Part shown: positions 12,629 to 23,800 of the stretch, one piece after another | Position numbering within the stretch: position 1 is the first letter of the stretch | How the letters are laid out: each line of letters opens with the position of its first letter | Source: Tribonema minus | Taxonomy: Eukaryota; Sar; Xanthophyceae; Tribonematales; Tribonemataceae | DNA length: 64,000 bases | Direction of reading: 5' to 3' | Assembly: GCA_017506865.1 (NCBI GenBank) | Contig: JAFCMP010000357.1 | Coordinates: 377,001 to 441,000 of the forward strand | Notes under the pieces: model-generated | What the model was told of the DNA's origin: nothing | Databases searched by the model: none | The model's input: only the letters and a program-made list of their open reading frames with translations | Translations under genes and position numbers: made by a program

Positions 12629-14478
12629 ATTTTTGGACCCAGAAGTGTAGTGCTGTGCATGTACATATATTTTGTGTGAATTAATGAGTTCAGTGCCTCA
12701 ATCTTTTGATTCTTCGTCGCTGATCATCTGTGGCAACTGTACCACCGCGTTGCGTGCGCTGCCGTGATAAGCCGAGCGCTCGAGGCAGAGGGCCGGTCCG
12801 CTGCCATTGCTCACAGTGCTGATGTACTATTGTCATACGCACATACAACTGGGGGGCACCTGTGTGAAATCAGCACTGGTGTTGCCCAACAGAGCTGCTG
12901 CTTTTGGTCTCCGTCAGCAGGGGATCAGCAGCATGGTCAGTACAACGCCGTCAGCACTGTTAGTGCAGTGCACAGATGTACGCCGTGCTCCTGGCGTAGA
13001 GCAGACTTTTCGCAATGTGGGGTGATGCAGACAGTGCTGAGCAATGCACCTGGTGCCCAGCACTGCAGCGGAGCGCCAGTGCAACCAATCCAGCAGTGCT
13101 CGTCGTCAGCTCTCGTTGCTTGTGACCACTATTTGATCTAATTAAGGTACAGGTATGCTTCCAGGTGATAAGATTCTTGTCGGTGCTCGGGAAGCACGTT
13201 TCAAGCACAACAGGTATGCCACCCTGCTCGTGCCTGAGTGTGTTTGTCATATTGAAAACCATTCCTGCATCATCCGTGATTACTGGTGGAAGGCACTTGC
13301 GGCTAACCATCCCTTGTCACCTAGAGCTCTACGATCTTTTGCTTCGTTTTCATATCAGTCAATAGTTGCTGTGCACTGCAGCTCACGACAGGTCAGACAT
13401 GCGTTGCGGCAGCAGGTGCTTGGGAGAAGGACCATAAGCGGAGCACATCTTGGCTCGCATTTGATGGTCATTTTGCTGACCTAAGCCAATGTCTGCCTTG
13501 AACCTCTGACTGCGTTGGGGTCTGCATGTCAGCACGTTGCCAAGACGCTGCACGGTGTGCAGAGCTGATTCACTGTTGATGCAAATGCATAACAGCAAGA
13601 GACGACGTGCGCTAATTTAGATTCTGTCACATTATGATTCATTACGCACGGTGCATACCGGCCCACGATGTTATGCTTGCAATCAACACTGCAGGTTTGT
13701 TGTAAGTAGCACTGTGCATGTGTTTGCAACAGTGGCGTGATCGCAGCAAACTCGGCATTTTGTTCAGTGCAGGGTTCTTCACACAACATGAAGCAAGGTG
13801 GTCAGCGAAAGCAAGCGAAGAGCATCAGTGTTCAGCAAAGGAAGAGGTTGAAGCCCGTTGAAGCCCACGCTATGCCATTGACAGCACTTTGTGAAACACT
13901 GCATTTAAGTGTGCTCATCTTGAATTGCCAAGGCAATTGCTCGTGCTGCACTTGCCCGTTCGGCGCACATGTATGGCAACAGCTTGATAGCTCAACTGGC
14001 AACGTGCCCAGAGTGATGAATTTACACAGTACGACAGACACCTCATGCCAGCCTAGACTGACTGACAGCGTACAGTGCACGCCGGCGCGCCATATCAGAT
14101 GCCTTTGGTCGTCTACATGAGGTCAGGAATCCCTCAGCAGCCTTCCACAAAGTGAGCATCCGCCGCAAAGACAGCATTCTGCATAACCTTGGTACACCGC
14201 TGCCCCTGAGGTGATATCATTACACCTCCTGCTTTACTACATCTGCAAGCCACCCCAGCAGCTTTGACACGTGCTCACACAAGGGTACTGTACCCACCAT
14301 ACCTGGTCCAAGCTCACAACACATGCACACCAAGTTACTTTGCATTCCGTTGACGCAACACACTCTCCAATGTTACTGATGCTAATGCACAGGCATCAGT
14401 GTCTGTCCTGCCAGTGCCATGCTTGATCAGACGCGACCGCCGCACTGCAGCCACTAGTGGTCCGCCGTGGCCAACTTC
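12629..14478. other. Intergenic region with one dispersed repeat copy
   Basis: About 1.85 kb between ZNF593 and collagen/mucin copy A (tail to tail). Apart from a dispersed-repeat copy near 13283-13352 I see no exon, RNA gene or strong motif. Confidence 0.5.
13283..13352 (+). repeat. Dispersed repeat R1, copy 1
   Basis: Shares the core TGGTGGAAGGCACTTGCGG, then ACCATCCCTTGTCACC and TAGAGCTCTACGATCTTTTG with three other places in this window (44395, 57337 minus, 63385). This copy is 5' shortened. Confidence 0.85.
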
Positions 14479-16079
14479 CTACACAGGGGCTCCGGTCACA
14501 GGCACGCCAGAGGGGGCAGGCGTCATGCCACCCGGACCTGGGGACATAGTTGGCGTAAACGTGCCGCCGCCGCCACCACCGCCGCCGCCGCCGCCACCGC
14601 CAGCAACAGGTGCGGCTGTGCCGGCGGCCATGGATGGTGCGACCGTTGCCGCTGCGCTGGGTGCAGCCGTCTGTCCAGCAGTTGGCGCTACGGTCTGAGC
14701 AGGGGTCGGCGCAGGAGAGGGGGCGGGAGATGGCACCGTAGTGCCGCCACCGGCGCCGCCGCCGCCGCCGCCACCGGCTCCGCCGCCGCCGCCTGCGCCG
14801 CCAGCACCCCCTGCATCAACAGCACAAGGTCAAGAGACGAGCGGGTGGAGTTGATGATGAGCTTGCCTGGTACAATGCCGATATTGCTGGCAAGCGCTGG
14901 TCAATCACTGGCATCATGTACTGCTTCTGTCTGTCTAACAAGCATGATCGTCCAAGAGATTAACTACACGCGATCCAGTCTACATACAATGAGGACTCGA
15001 GCTTCACTTTCCTGGTCCGCCGATGCCTGGAGCCCCAGGGGGACCCGGAGGCCCAGGGGGGCCAGGAATCACGGCGCCACCACCGCCGCCTCCGCCACCG
15101 CCGCCACCGCCGCCACTGCCGCCACCGCCGCCTTCGCCGCCAGCGGGCGGGACGCGACAAGTGCGGGCGTTAGGCAGCGGGCGCCTTAGCGCACAGAAGC
15201 TGCAGCCATTGGGGCAGCTGTTGCAGTGGTCAAGAGCCAAAGCAGGGGTGTTGTGTGAGCACGCCGCGTCTTGAGTGTTGATTGCAGGACTAAGCTCTTG
15301 TGTGACTTATATGCTTCTGTCTCAAAAGGCGATGCTGTCCGCTTGTGCAATATTGAGTGAGTCAACCTCAGGTTGAGTCAGCTTTGTTAATGCTTTGGTA
15401 AGATGATGAATGACATAACGCTACTGAGGGTGATGATTTCCTCGTATGCCGCTGGCTATGGTAGACTGCAAGAAAGCACAATGACACACATGAATGAAAG
15501 CAAGAACGGCACTTGTCATGCACGTACTTGCCACATTTGGGTCACCTAGACTGCACAAGCACAGGCCATGGACAAATGGGGGAGTCCTCCAAAGCTACAC
15601 AAGGATAGGCCACGGGGGAACGGAGATGTCCGGCAAATGGCAAAGCTTCATACCGTTTAATCACGCTATAATTTGGCAATACTATATGTCCAGAATGTAG
15701 GCAGGAAAAGGGGCATGGCAACAAACATTTGGGTGATGCCGCATGAGGACTTACCAGACGCAGTCAACGACGCCTGCGAAGCCCGTCGTGAAACGCGTCC
15801 AGTTGCAAGTGGACAAGTTTGTCCAGGCAGGGCAGCTGCGCAGGGAGCAGGGCGCAGAATACGGCAGCATGAGCAAAGCAACTTGCTATCGCCCAGAGGG
15901 CAGGCAGATCTCAAGATCAGCGCTGGTGCGATGTGCACTCACAGATTGAACGATGGCGGTGGACGGGACATAGGAACACCACGGCCTCCACCACCGCCGC
16001 CGCCGCCTTGAGCAGAACATAGCGCCAGCAAGAGCGCCGTTGCCAGGGACAGCGCGCAGGTACGAGGAGAGCACAGCAT
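14479..16079 (-). CDS. Secreted Cys-rich, collagen- and mucin-like protein, copy A
   Basis: Exons in transcript order: 16079-15943 (start and signal peptide, MLCSPRTCALSLATALLLAL, then a Gly run), 15835-15755 (CPAWTNLSTCNWTRF..VDCV), about 15289-15027 (AACSHNTPALALDHCNSC, then CALRRPLP, Gly run, GPPGPPGPPGAPG triplets) and 14810-14479 (Gly run, then PAPTPAQT-type repeats, TAG stop). Exons 1-3 join in phase if exon 3 starts after the TTAG acceptor at 15290. The join from exon 3 to 4 needs phase 1; a GC donor (CCAG/GCATCG) would give it, while the GT donor GGAAA/GTGAAG gives the wrong frame. Alternatively exon 3 ends the protein at the TGA after GGPGK. It is probably a secreted, O-glycosylated extracellular-matrix or wall protein; no homologue was recognised by name. 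It is the inverted partner of copy C. Confidence 0.65.
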
Positions 16080-17450
16080 GGTCTCTTGCTTGAGGGTCTT
16101 GTCAGATCTGCTGCTACCGAGCGAATGACTACCATTGCATTTGCTGGCGCCGGTCCGTTTGCTGGGCGCGGGGTCACGGCGAGGGGGCTAGGAACATTAC
16201 CACCAACAACCCCACCAACCTCTTGGCGTCTCACACGTTGAAGTTGAAGATGACTGGAAAAAAAATGTGCTCCCAAACCATTCAACCAACCACAACCAGG
16301 CCGACAGACCAGGTGGATTGCTGATGTGCAAACAGAGTTGCACGTGATCATGCCAACACAGCAACATGCACAAGGACAAATGCCATGAAAATATATTGGA
16401 TCAAATCATGCTGGGCCATCTCAACTCCAGAACATACACGCATACACCATCGAGATGTGACCTCAATCTGCGGCAATTTTATGGCGTCAAATGCGCTAGC
16501 CATCAATGAATTGAGCTGCTGCTGAGAGCATCTTGCACTCAATTTTGATCATAACAAAATTGTGCACACAGCACCTGACATATACGTGACCAAATTGCAG
16601 TAGTGCATCGCCATGTCCATGGAGGCACACAAAGCATGAGTGGATCTGCGTGGCAAGGTGCGAACGTTGGCAGCCAAGACAACGATGCCAGTGGTCCACA
16701 AGCCACAAAGCAAACACAAGCAAGAGAGCTTCAATCCTCAAGTCATCTATCATGTGGCTGTATATTTGAGCGCAGCGAGCTGCTTTGATGTGTGCACTCA
16801 GCAGTCGGAGCACTGCCAGCACTGATGCTGACACGCGCTGTTGTTTGCCCTACTGCTGATAAAGTCCCCTGCCCCCCGTGTTCAAATATGTACTGTGGAC
16901 TAGTCATGTCCACCAACAAACCTACAGGAGGGATGTTAGAGAATTCTTAGGGCTTTTGTACGATGCACTGCCCGCCTTGGACCGCGTACAGGACAGTGAG
17001 CCGCGGCGGAGCAGTGACGTGGCTATCGCCAGCTAGCAATAACTACTATGCTGTGATCGCGTGCACGCATGCATTCCACAGCGCAAGTCACCTGCCGTGA
17101 TCCATGCTCCCCCAACCCCATCGCTGATAGGTGGGGACAGGGGGAGCGCTTGGCGCACTTGCCTTTCTGTGCCAAATACATGGGGACTTGCCGCTCGTGC
17201 TGTCTGTGCCTCTACTCGACAGATTTGTCCCCTTGTGTTCCCATGGGACACCACACACACCCGCACAGAGCCTGGCGTGCGCAACCCGCTCATACCTAAA
17301 CTTCAACGGCGAGGTTTGCTACTCAGAGACCTCCGCAACCCCCGGCATGCGCAACCGCGCCACCACACAAGATACATGTTGCGCGCTGCTGATGCCGGTC
17401 TGCAGGCGCGGTGCGGCGTGCGCAGCGCTGTCGCATCATCGCCGCAGCAC
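14479..17450 (-). repeat. Inverted segmental duplication, arm A
   Basis: This arm and 33725-36572 (opposite strand) share the collagen/mucin gene, its intron sequence, and more than 1 kb upstream of it, including a block translating as FNGEV[CG]Y.ETS..RG/PG and a block around CCATGTCCATGGAGGCA. Divergence is moderate with indels, so the duplication is old. It ends just before the secreted-protein exon at 17497, which has no counterpart at the other arm. Confidence 0.8.
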
Positions 17451-17496
17451 GCGCACACTGGCGCAGTGTGCGAGGCGGCGGCGTCGCAGCAGCGGC
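16080..17496. other. Region upstream of copy A, no supported gene
   Basis: Mostly part of the inverted duplication. Open frames that read through 17260-17640 on the plus strand overlap the last exon of the secreted-protein gene on the minus strand and lack splice support. The segment near 17295-17400 is conserved in arm C, but I cannot tell whether it is coding. Confidence 0.45.
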
Positions 17497-18529
17497 TCAG
17501 CAGAAGACGGCGTTGACGTCCGCGCTGCTGTAGAAGCCCTCGTACATGTTCTGCCACGACCAGGTCAGGTGCTTGCTGGCCTGCATGCGCGAGCAGGCGC
17601 GCTGGTCGAGGTACGCGCCCTTGGACACTGCGCAGCATAGGGCAGCAGGAGTGAGGCAGCATGCGCATGTCAGTCGCAGGGCGCGCAAGTGCGATAAGGT
17701 GATATGCACAGAGGCAGTGAGCAGCGTGGTAGGTCAGTTGCTGCTGCCAGGGCAATCAGGTGCCATGTAAAGCTCGCAAGAATGTAAATCTGATCCTGCG
17801 CTGTTGGGTTGAGGGCAGCAGTACAAGCAGCAGCTCGCTGTCGTCACAACGTGTGTGATCAAAATGCCATGGTATCGACAAAGCCTGGTGTCAACATATG
17901 ATCTTGTACTGCGCTACAGTTGGGTCTTGGTAACGGGGAATCATCAGCAAGAAAGCTGATCATCAGCAAGAAAGCTGTACACGCACAGTGGAGCACTCAT
18001 CGCACAGGTGTTGTGCACATCCTTGGTACCTAACCAGCAAGGTCAGTTTGAGGACAGAGCATGCCATGATGATGCATGTTTTCATGGCAAAGTCGTGCAC
18101 AGAAAGGCGAGTTGACTTGACCCATGACGCCGACGCAGAAGAAGTGGGTTGATGGCTTGTGGATCCACCAAATCCTATTCTAAATGTGCTGCTTTTGAAC
18201 AATTTTACGTGAGCGCCAGCGTGGTAGCACAAAGCGGCGCAGCATCCTTTGCTGATCAAGCATATACTGTTCAGCAGCAGCACAGCTCACGCAGGTAGGT
18301 GAAAAGTGATAGCGATCCGACGCACAGCAAGAAAAACCGTCCGGCATTCGCAACTTCAATGAGCCGCATGCTGAGTGCGGTACACACCTCCTAGTCGCGA
18401 TGCAGAGCCCGAGTTGTCGACGCTGCTGCCGCCGCTATGCAAATGGTGCAGTGCGTCCAGAGTTTTTGGTGGCGTCTCCTCTGCGTTTGACGCCAATGCA
18501 CAGAGCATGAGTACGACGACGATTCTCAT
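17497..18529 (-). CDS. Small secreted protein, 90 residues, unknown family
   Basis: Two exons, 18529-18388 and 17627-17497, join in phase (G + TG) to 273 bases with a TGA stop. The N-terminus MRIVVVLMLCALASNAEE is a clean signal peptide with a predicted cleavage after SNA. The mature part is about 75 residues, contains ALHHLHSGGSSVDNSGSASR, then SKGAYLDQRACSRMQASK and the aromatic stretch LTWSWQNMYEGFYSSADVN, and ends VFC. Two cysteines (RAC and the last residue) could pair. Donor GTGTGT, acceptor GCGCAG, intron 760 bases. The strong codon bias of the second exon and the phase match argue for a real gene. I do not recognise the family. Confidence 0.7.
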
Positions 18530-19156
18530 GTCCTGTGCTGCTCGCTGCTCCCGCCCCCTACCGCGTGTAATATCGACTTCGCCCTGGTGTCTCCACGCTA
18601 TGCCTGTTGCTGCAAGTCTCCTAGCACGTGCACGCACAGCACTTTTGTTTTCCTGGCATCATTACTCGTTCTGCCGCAATTGTACGAGTCGAGTAGAGTG
18701 CGTGAAGTTCAAATTGAAGTGCTGTCCAGATTGCACAAAACAGAGTCACCTCTTGTCGCACAGCATATATTTCTGTTTGTAGATGTCTGAGGCACTTTGT
18801 TTAGCCATGGCGCGGTGACGTGCGTTGGTGGTCGCAGCGAAAAAAGTGACGCGCTCAGCGTTTTTCATCATTGTCAGCTTTGAGCCTCATGATTGTGCTG
18901 AACCTTTTTTGACAATGAAGTCATAGACTTAAGAAAACGCACAGCATGTGTGCGTGCCACACCTTCGTCTCATGCACATTCCTTCTAGAAGGGGAACGAA
19001 TGTCGTCATGTAGGGGTGACAACAGCCCACAAGAGCACCAGAACAAAAAAGGCAGAAACACATGGCTGCAGTAGCAATAAAGTGGACAGGCCAGGCACCA
19101 TGCTCATATACTTTCAAAAACCAGGCTCCACAAGTGCTGCAGTGTGACACCAGTCC
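18530..19156. other. Intergenic, nothing recognised
   Basis: Short spacer between two minus-strand genes; it should hold the promoter of the small secreted protein and the 3' UTR of the zinc-finger protein. Confidence 0.5.
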
Positions 19157-20374
19157 CTATTCCACTTTGCTCTGTCGCCGCCGCCGCCGCCGGCGAAATT
19201 GCCACAGATCATCCTGCATGGTATTTTCTCTGCGGATCAGCCACAGGACCACATAAAAAGCTACAAGAACCAGCACGGCCACTGCAGTGATCACCCCTCT
19301 CACGCTCCCCCAGTAGTGCCCCCAGTGCCTCACGGTCGCGGTCAGAGTGATGTCAGCGGGCGCCGGCAGCCGCAGTCTGCCGCCGCCGTCGCACGCGAAC
19401 GCGTTGCAGTAGCGCAGGGCTAGCGCGTCGTACAAACGCGGCGACGCCTGCTGCGGGAAGCACTGCGCCATCACGTCGCGGCAGCGGCGGCGGTGGGCAG
19501 TGAGCGTGGCGGCTGCACACGTTGGAGCGTCACAGCCAAACATGGGACAGAGGTCTGCTAAGCAGCGGCCGTGCGTGGGCGCCTCCTCAGGGTGTTTCGT
19601 GTCCAGGTGCTTGTCGAGGTATAGCTCGGAAACGAATATCTGCGGGGCGCCGGGAGACACAGAGTCGGCTCATGAGTCGTGTCAGTTGGTGAGAGGTCAA
19701 TGAGAGGATTGTGTGCATGTGGTATTCTTCTGCGCCGCAGGTGTTTTCCATGAGGTGCTGCATGGAGCTTGCCGTGCCGCAGCGGCACGTTGCACAAGGC
19801 GTTTGTTGCAAAGTTTTCGCGGCAGACGTATTGTGGCTGCCCAAAACTGAGTGGCGCATGCATATGGCACTCTAAGCCTTGCCGAAGTACCATTCGCCAC
19901 AGCACTTGCTTGCACACTAGTAAAGCAACAACGCACTGAGCTTGGCTCTTTGGGACAGTGCGTCTGGTGTTGTATGCAGAACAAATCACCACATGTGCGC
20001 CTGCTAGCACACGAATCCGTACAGTGATTATGGGCGATCAGACCAGGACCCTCTCTATTGCTTTCAACTACGTTTGCTGTTGGGCTTTGCATTTCACTTG
20101 AAAGCAAGTCGTCTCTTGGTTGCCTCTTGGATGTGATCGCACGCCTTTGTCCAACCGCACACACCTTAGAACAGTAGGGGCACCTCCATCCCGTGTATTT
20201 CACAAACGTCTTGTCAGCCTCCTGCTGTGCGTACATGTCATCTCCCAACTCGAGCGGGCAATCCGCCGGTCTCTCATGCTGGTCTGCACCTGGCACCGCA
20301 AGGAGCACCTGTGCATATTGAGAAGCACTCCCAAGTGTGAGCTGCCAGATTTGAGCACCCGAACTGAGCTGCAT
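19157..20374 (-). CDS. C2H2 zinc-finger protein with one membrane segment
   Basis: The last exon, 19639-19157, joins in phase 0 to an upstream exon ending at 20165. The junction rebuilds a C2H2 finger: WRCPYCSK / IFVSELYLDKHLDTKH. Next come CLADLCPMFGCD, a Cys/His-rich stretch and CFPQ. One hydrophobic helix (GVITAVAVLVLVAFYVVLWL) follows, then a short basic tail RRRRRRR. This layout, a finger followed by a HGRCLADLC motif and a C-terminal membrane anchor, occurs in a poorly studied plant/animal zinc-finger membrane family. The 5' end is uncertain: the frame is open to an ATG at 20374 (230 residues total), but acceptors at about 20300-20310 could attach a further exon with a signal peptide. 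Its function is unknown. Confidence 0.7.
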
Positions 20375-20829
20375 AGCTACGAGGGCACGTCACAAGCTTG
20401 TGGAACGCACAGGCAGATCAAAGGCTTGCCTGTGTAATGACGGCTCTGACAAATCGGGAATCTTGTCTGGAGCAACGCTGATGAGCTGACATGACAGCCG
20501 GATTTGGAGCCAATTCATGCGCTGTCTCAGTGGTCGGCAAAGCTAGTGCACGCACACAACAGCTTTCTTCGGTCAAAAGTTAAAGTTGAAGTGCAGACTC
20601 AACTGTTGAAGATATTTCCGAACAAACAAATATCGAAGCAGAAGCGCCTCTCTTAGGCACACAGGAGCTCGCATTCACTCTCGCTGCTTGGGGCGCAGAC
20701 CAATACACCAGCCAGCTTTCGCTGCGGCCAGCCGCCAGCCGCCAGCACCCAAAGCTGATGATGATGTATTCCAGCATGTCGTATCTGTCATAAGATGCGT
20801 CGGGCGCCACCACTTTGGCAGCAGCAGCA
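20375..20829. promoter_or_regulatory. Divergent spacer, zinc-finger gene / VPS33
   Basis: 455 bases between the presumed 5' ends of two divergent genes. A 77-codon minus frame at 20580-20813 could be an N-terminal exon of the zinc-finger gene, but no phase-matched donor was established. Confidence 0.4.
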
Positions 20830-23800
20830 ATGACTCAAAGAGTAGCGTCCCTCGAGGGTGCCGCCCTCAACCTAATAGCTCTCCGGGAGGACTGTAGAGA
20901 GGAGCTGATAACACTACTTACAGCCCTCCCTGGCCGAAAATGCTTAGTGCTGGACAGAGCACTGGGGGGACTTTTGAATCATGTAATACCGGAAGGCGCA
21001 AAGCTGCTGCGTGAGAAGGGAGTTGTACACGTGCGACAGCTGGGGAGTGGTGACCTAGGGCTGCCGCAGGATCCACACACAGGGAAACCTGAGCTGCCGG
21101 AGCATGTGGTGTATCTGGTGCGGCCGAGCGTTGCACACACAAAGCTCATAGCGATGCAGGTGCAGGATGGGGTGCGGGCTGGGGTGCCGCTCGATTACCG
21201 ATATAAGGTGAGCGTCGATCTCTGCTGCTGTCCTTGACTGACCTTCACCGCCGCAGCAACCGATGCTTCAGCCACTGCTGCCGCCAGCACTGCATCAGTT
21301 GACAGTAACGCTCGTTGTAGAAATCATTGGGGTACGCCAACAAACTGTGATTGTGCGCTGCGTCATGCGTGCACGACGTGACATCTAGGTATCAGGCTGA
21401 TCCCAGGTGTGTGCGCTTCAAATGCGTTGCCTATCATGCTAACGCGGCCAAGCGCAATACTGGATGGGGCTGGTAGCTGCATTGTGCAGTGCTGATCCAT
21501 TTCTGGTTCGTCAAGGCCTCGGTGCAACCACACCGCGTATTTATGCCGCCGATGCATTGATGCTGTCGGCCAGCAGCAGTACTCTTCACATGCCCGCGAA
21601 CACACGACAACTCTGCGCACCAGCAATCGCGGTCGCATGCTGCTCTCGATCTCTGGCGACCACTAGACACACAGGTGCTCTTTGCACGCCAGCAACCACA
21701 GCGTGTTTCTCTCGACCCCCTGCGCCGTGCCACTTTGCACGCCAGCGATCACAATCGCGTGTTTCTCTCGCTCCCCTTCGACACGCTGCACAGGTGTACT
21801 TCGCACACCAGCAATCACAATTGCGTGTTTCTCTCCGACCCTGCCCCCCCTTGACACGCTGTGCAGGTGTACTTTGCGCCGCAGCGCACGCTCATCTGCG
21901 AGCAGGTGCTCCGCGACGAAGGCGTAGCATCGCGCATCGACATTGCAGATCACCCCCTTGACCTCATACCCCTGGACACGGACCTTCTATCCCTGGAGCT
22001 TGAGGGGGCAGTGGGCGCGGCCCTACTGACCTCCACGGGGGGGGCTAGCTGGGGGTGCGATGCGGGGGCGGGGGTTACGGCCGTTGCCAGGAGTTTGATC
22101 AGGCTGCAGGCCATGTATGGGGCGATTCCCAATGTGAAGGCGATCGGGCCAAATAGTGCGGCTGCGCTGCGGCTCGCGATGCGTACGCGGCGCGAGGTGA
22201 GCGATGAGAGAGTGTCACTGGCATGTTGATGTTGTCCCCGTGTGCTTTGTCGTCGCCCGGAGGGTGCGGGGAAGTGCCATAGGTAGTTCACGCAAATCGC
22301 GGCATTGGAGACCAGGTCATGCGTTGCCAATGGCAGGTACAATCGTTTAAGGCGCTGAAGCCATTGGTGTCCTTGCAGGTGTGAATGGTCTGCAACTGGG
22401 CATAGAGCATCACTTGACGTGTGCAATGTCTTGAGGATTCGACTGTCTGTAGCCAGGGGGGGGCTCTGCACACCCATATACCGCACATTGCACGTTCTGC
22501 AAACAGAGGGTATGCAGACAATTTGACCACTGCCTGCCTCGAACGATGTGATTCTGCTCTCATTTGCCCCTTTGGACTACTTTGAGAGACCATGCCCCGT
22601 GATTCTGCTCTAATTTGCCCCTTTGGACTACTTTGAGAGACCATGCCCCACAACATCTTTGATCTTGTGTGAATGCCATGCACGTGTGCTGCGCCACGAC
22701 GAATGCCACATGCATGTGAAACCTGTGACATTACATATGCCGTGCTGGCACGCTGTTATATGTTTACCCTAACCCTAACCTAACCCTAACCTTTAAGTCG
22801 CCATGTCAAGGACCACTCTCGACGATGCACGCTGCCAATGCTGACATCGAATTGCTCTGACCCTTGTATGGTCACTACCATACTTACAGACCCATGAAAT
22901 GCCCATGCCACGCTTCACCTTGGCAGCAAGACTACGGTGTACAGTACTTGAAGCGAGGCCAATGTCTAGCGGCACCGACGTTGGGCACTGGGTGTTCATA
23001 GCGTGTTTGCAATGAGCCCATGAAGATGAGCGCTAATACTGCTGATAATGCTGGTCAGGTCGGTAGAATGCGTTGCTTCCTCATATCATGATCACAGACC
23101 CCCCTGCAGTCTGCCAGCCCCGAGTCATGCAACAGTCAGCGCTCTCTGTTCGGTGATAACCTTGTGGTTATCGTGTCGCAGTTGCTATGTGGCCAGGTCG
23201 TGGAGCAGTTATTGCTGACTGTAACTGAATAAGCGGTTCTTGCGTTGAGGCGTGCTGCAGGAATACGACCCCGCCAACCCTGCCCTGGGTACCTCTAATG
23301 TGGAGATCGACACGCTCATCATGCTCGATAGGTGAGTGAGACCTTCATCTTGATGTGAATTGTGTACTGTGAGTTCACATGTTCTCATATACTTTGAAGT
23401 ATATCAACGTGCGCATGCGTAGACTATGGAGGGCTTGGTTGCTCGGTGCATACATGATGTTTTGCATGTTTCCGTCGACGCACAAGTAGGTATACGAAGC
23501 TTCATGGCGCGGCGCTTCTGAACACCACCATCATTGCATCTGGGCACTCTCCATTTACACCATGCCACATGGCTATGCTGTGAGCGCAATCCATGCCAAA
23601 GCATTGACTGCACGTGACAGGCGCCTTGGAATAATGCTTGCAGGTCTTCAACTGTTCTCATCAACACGATCTGACATTGACTGAGAGCCTCAATATGACA
23701 ACAGATCTCATGCGATGTGGCAGCGCTCAAGTGGCGTTCTACCCACCCGGCGTAGTGTCACTGGTGCAAGTGTCCCTTTCCCGTGACCTCGCATGCATGT

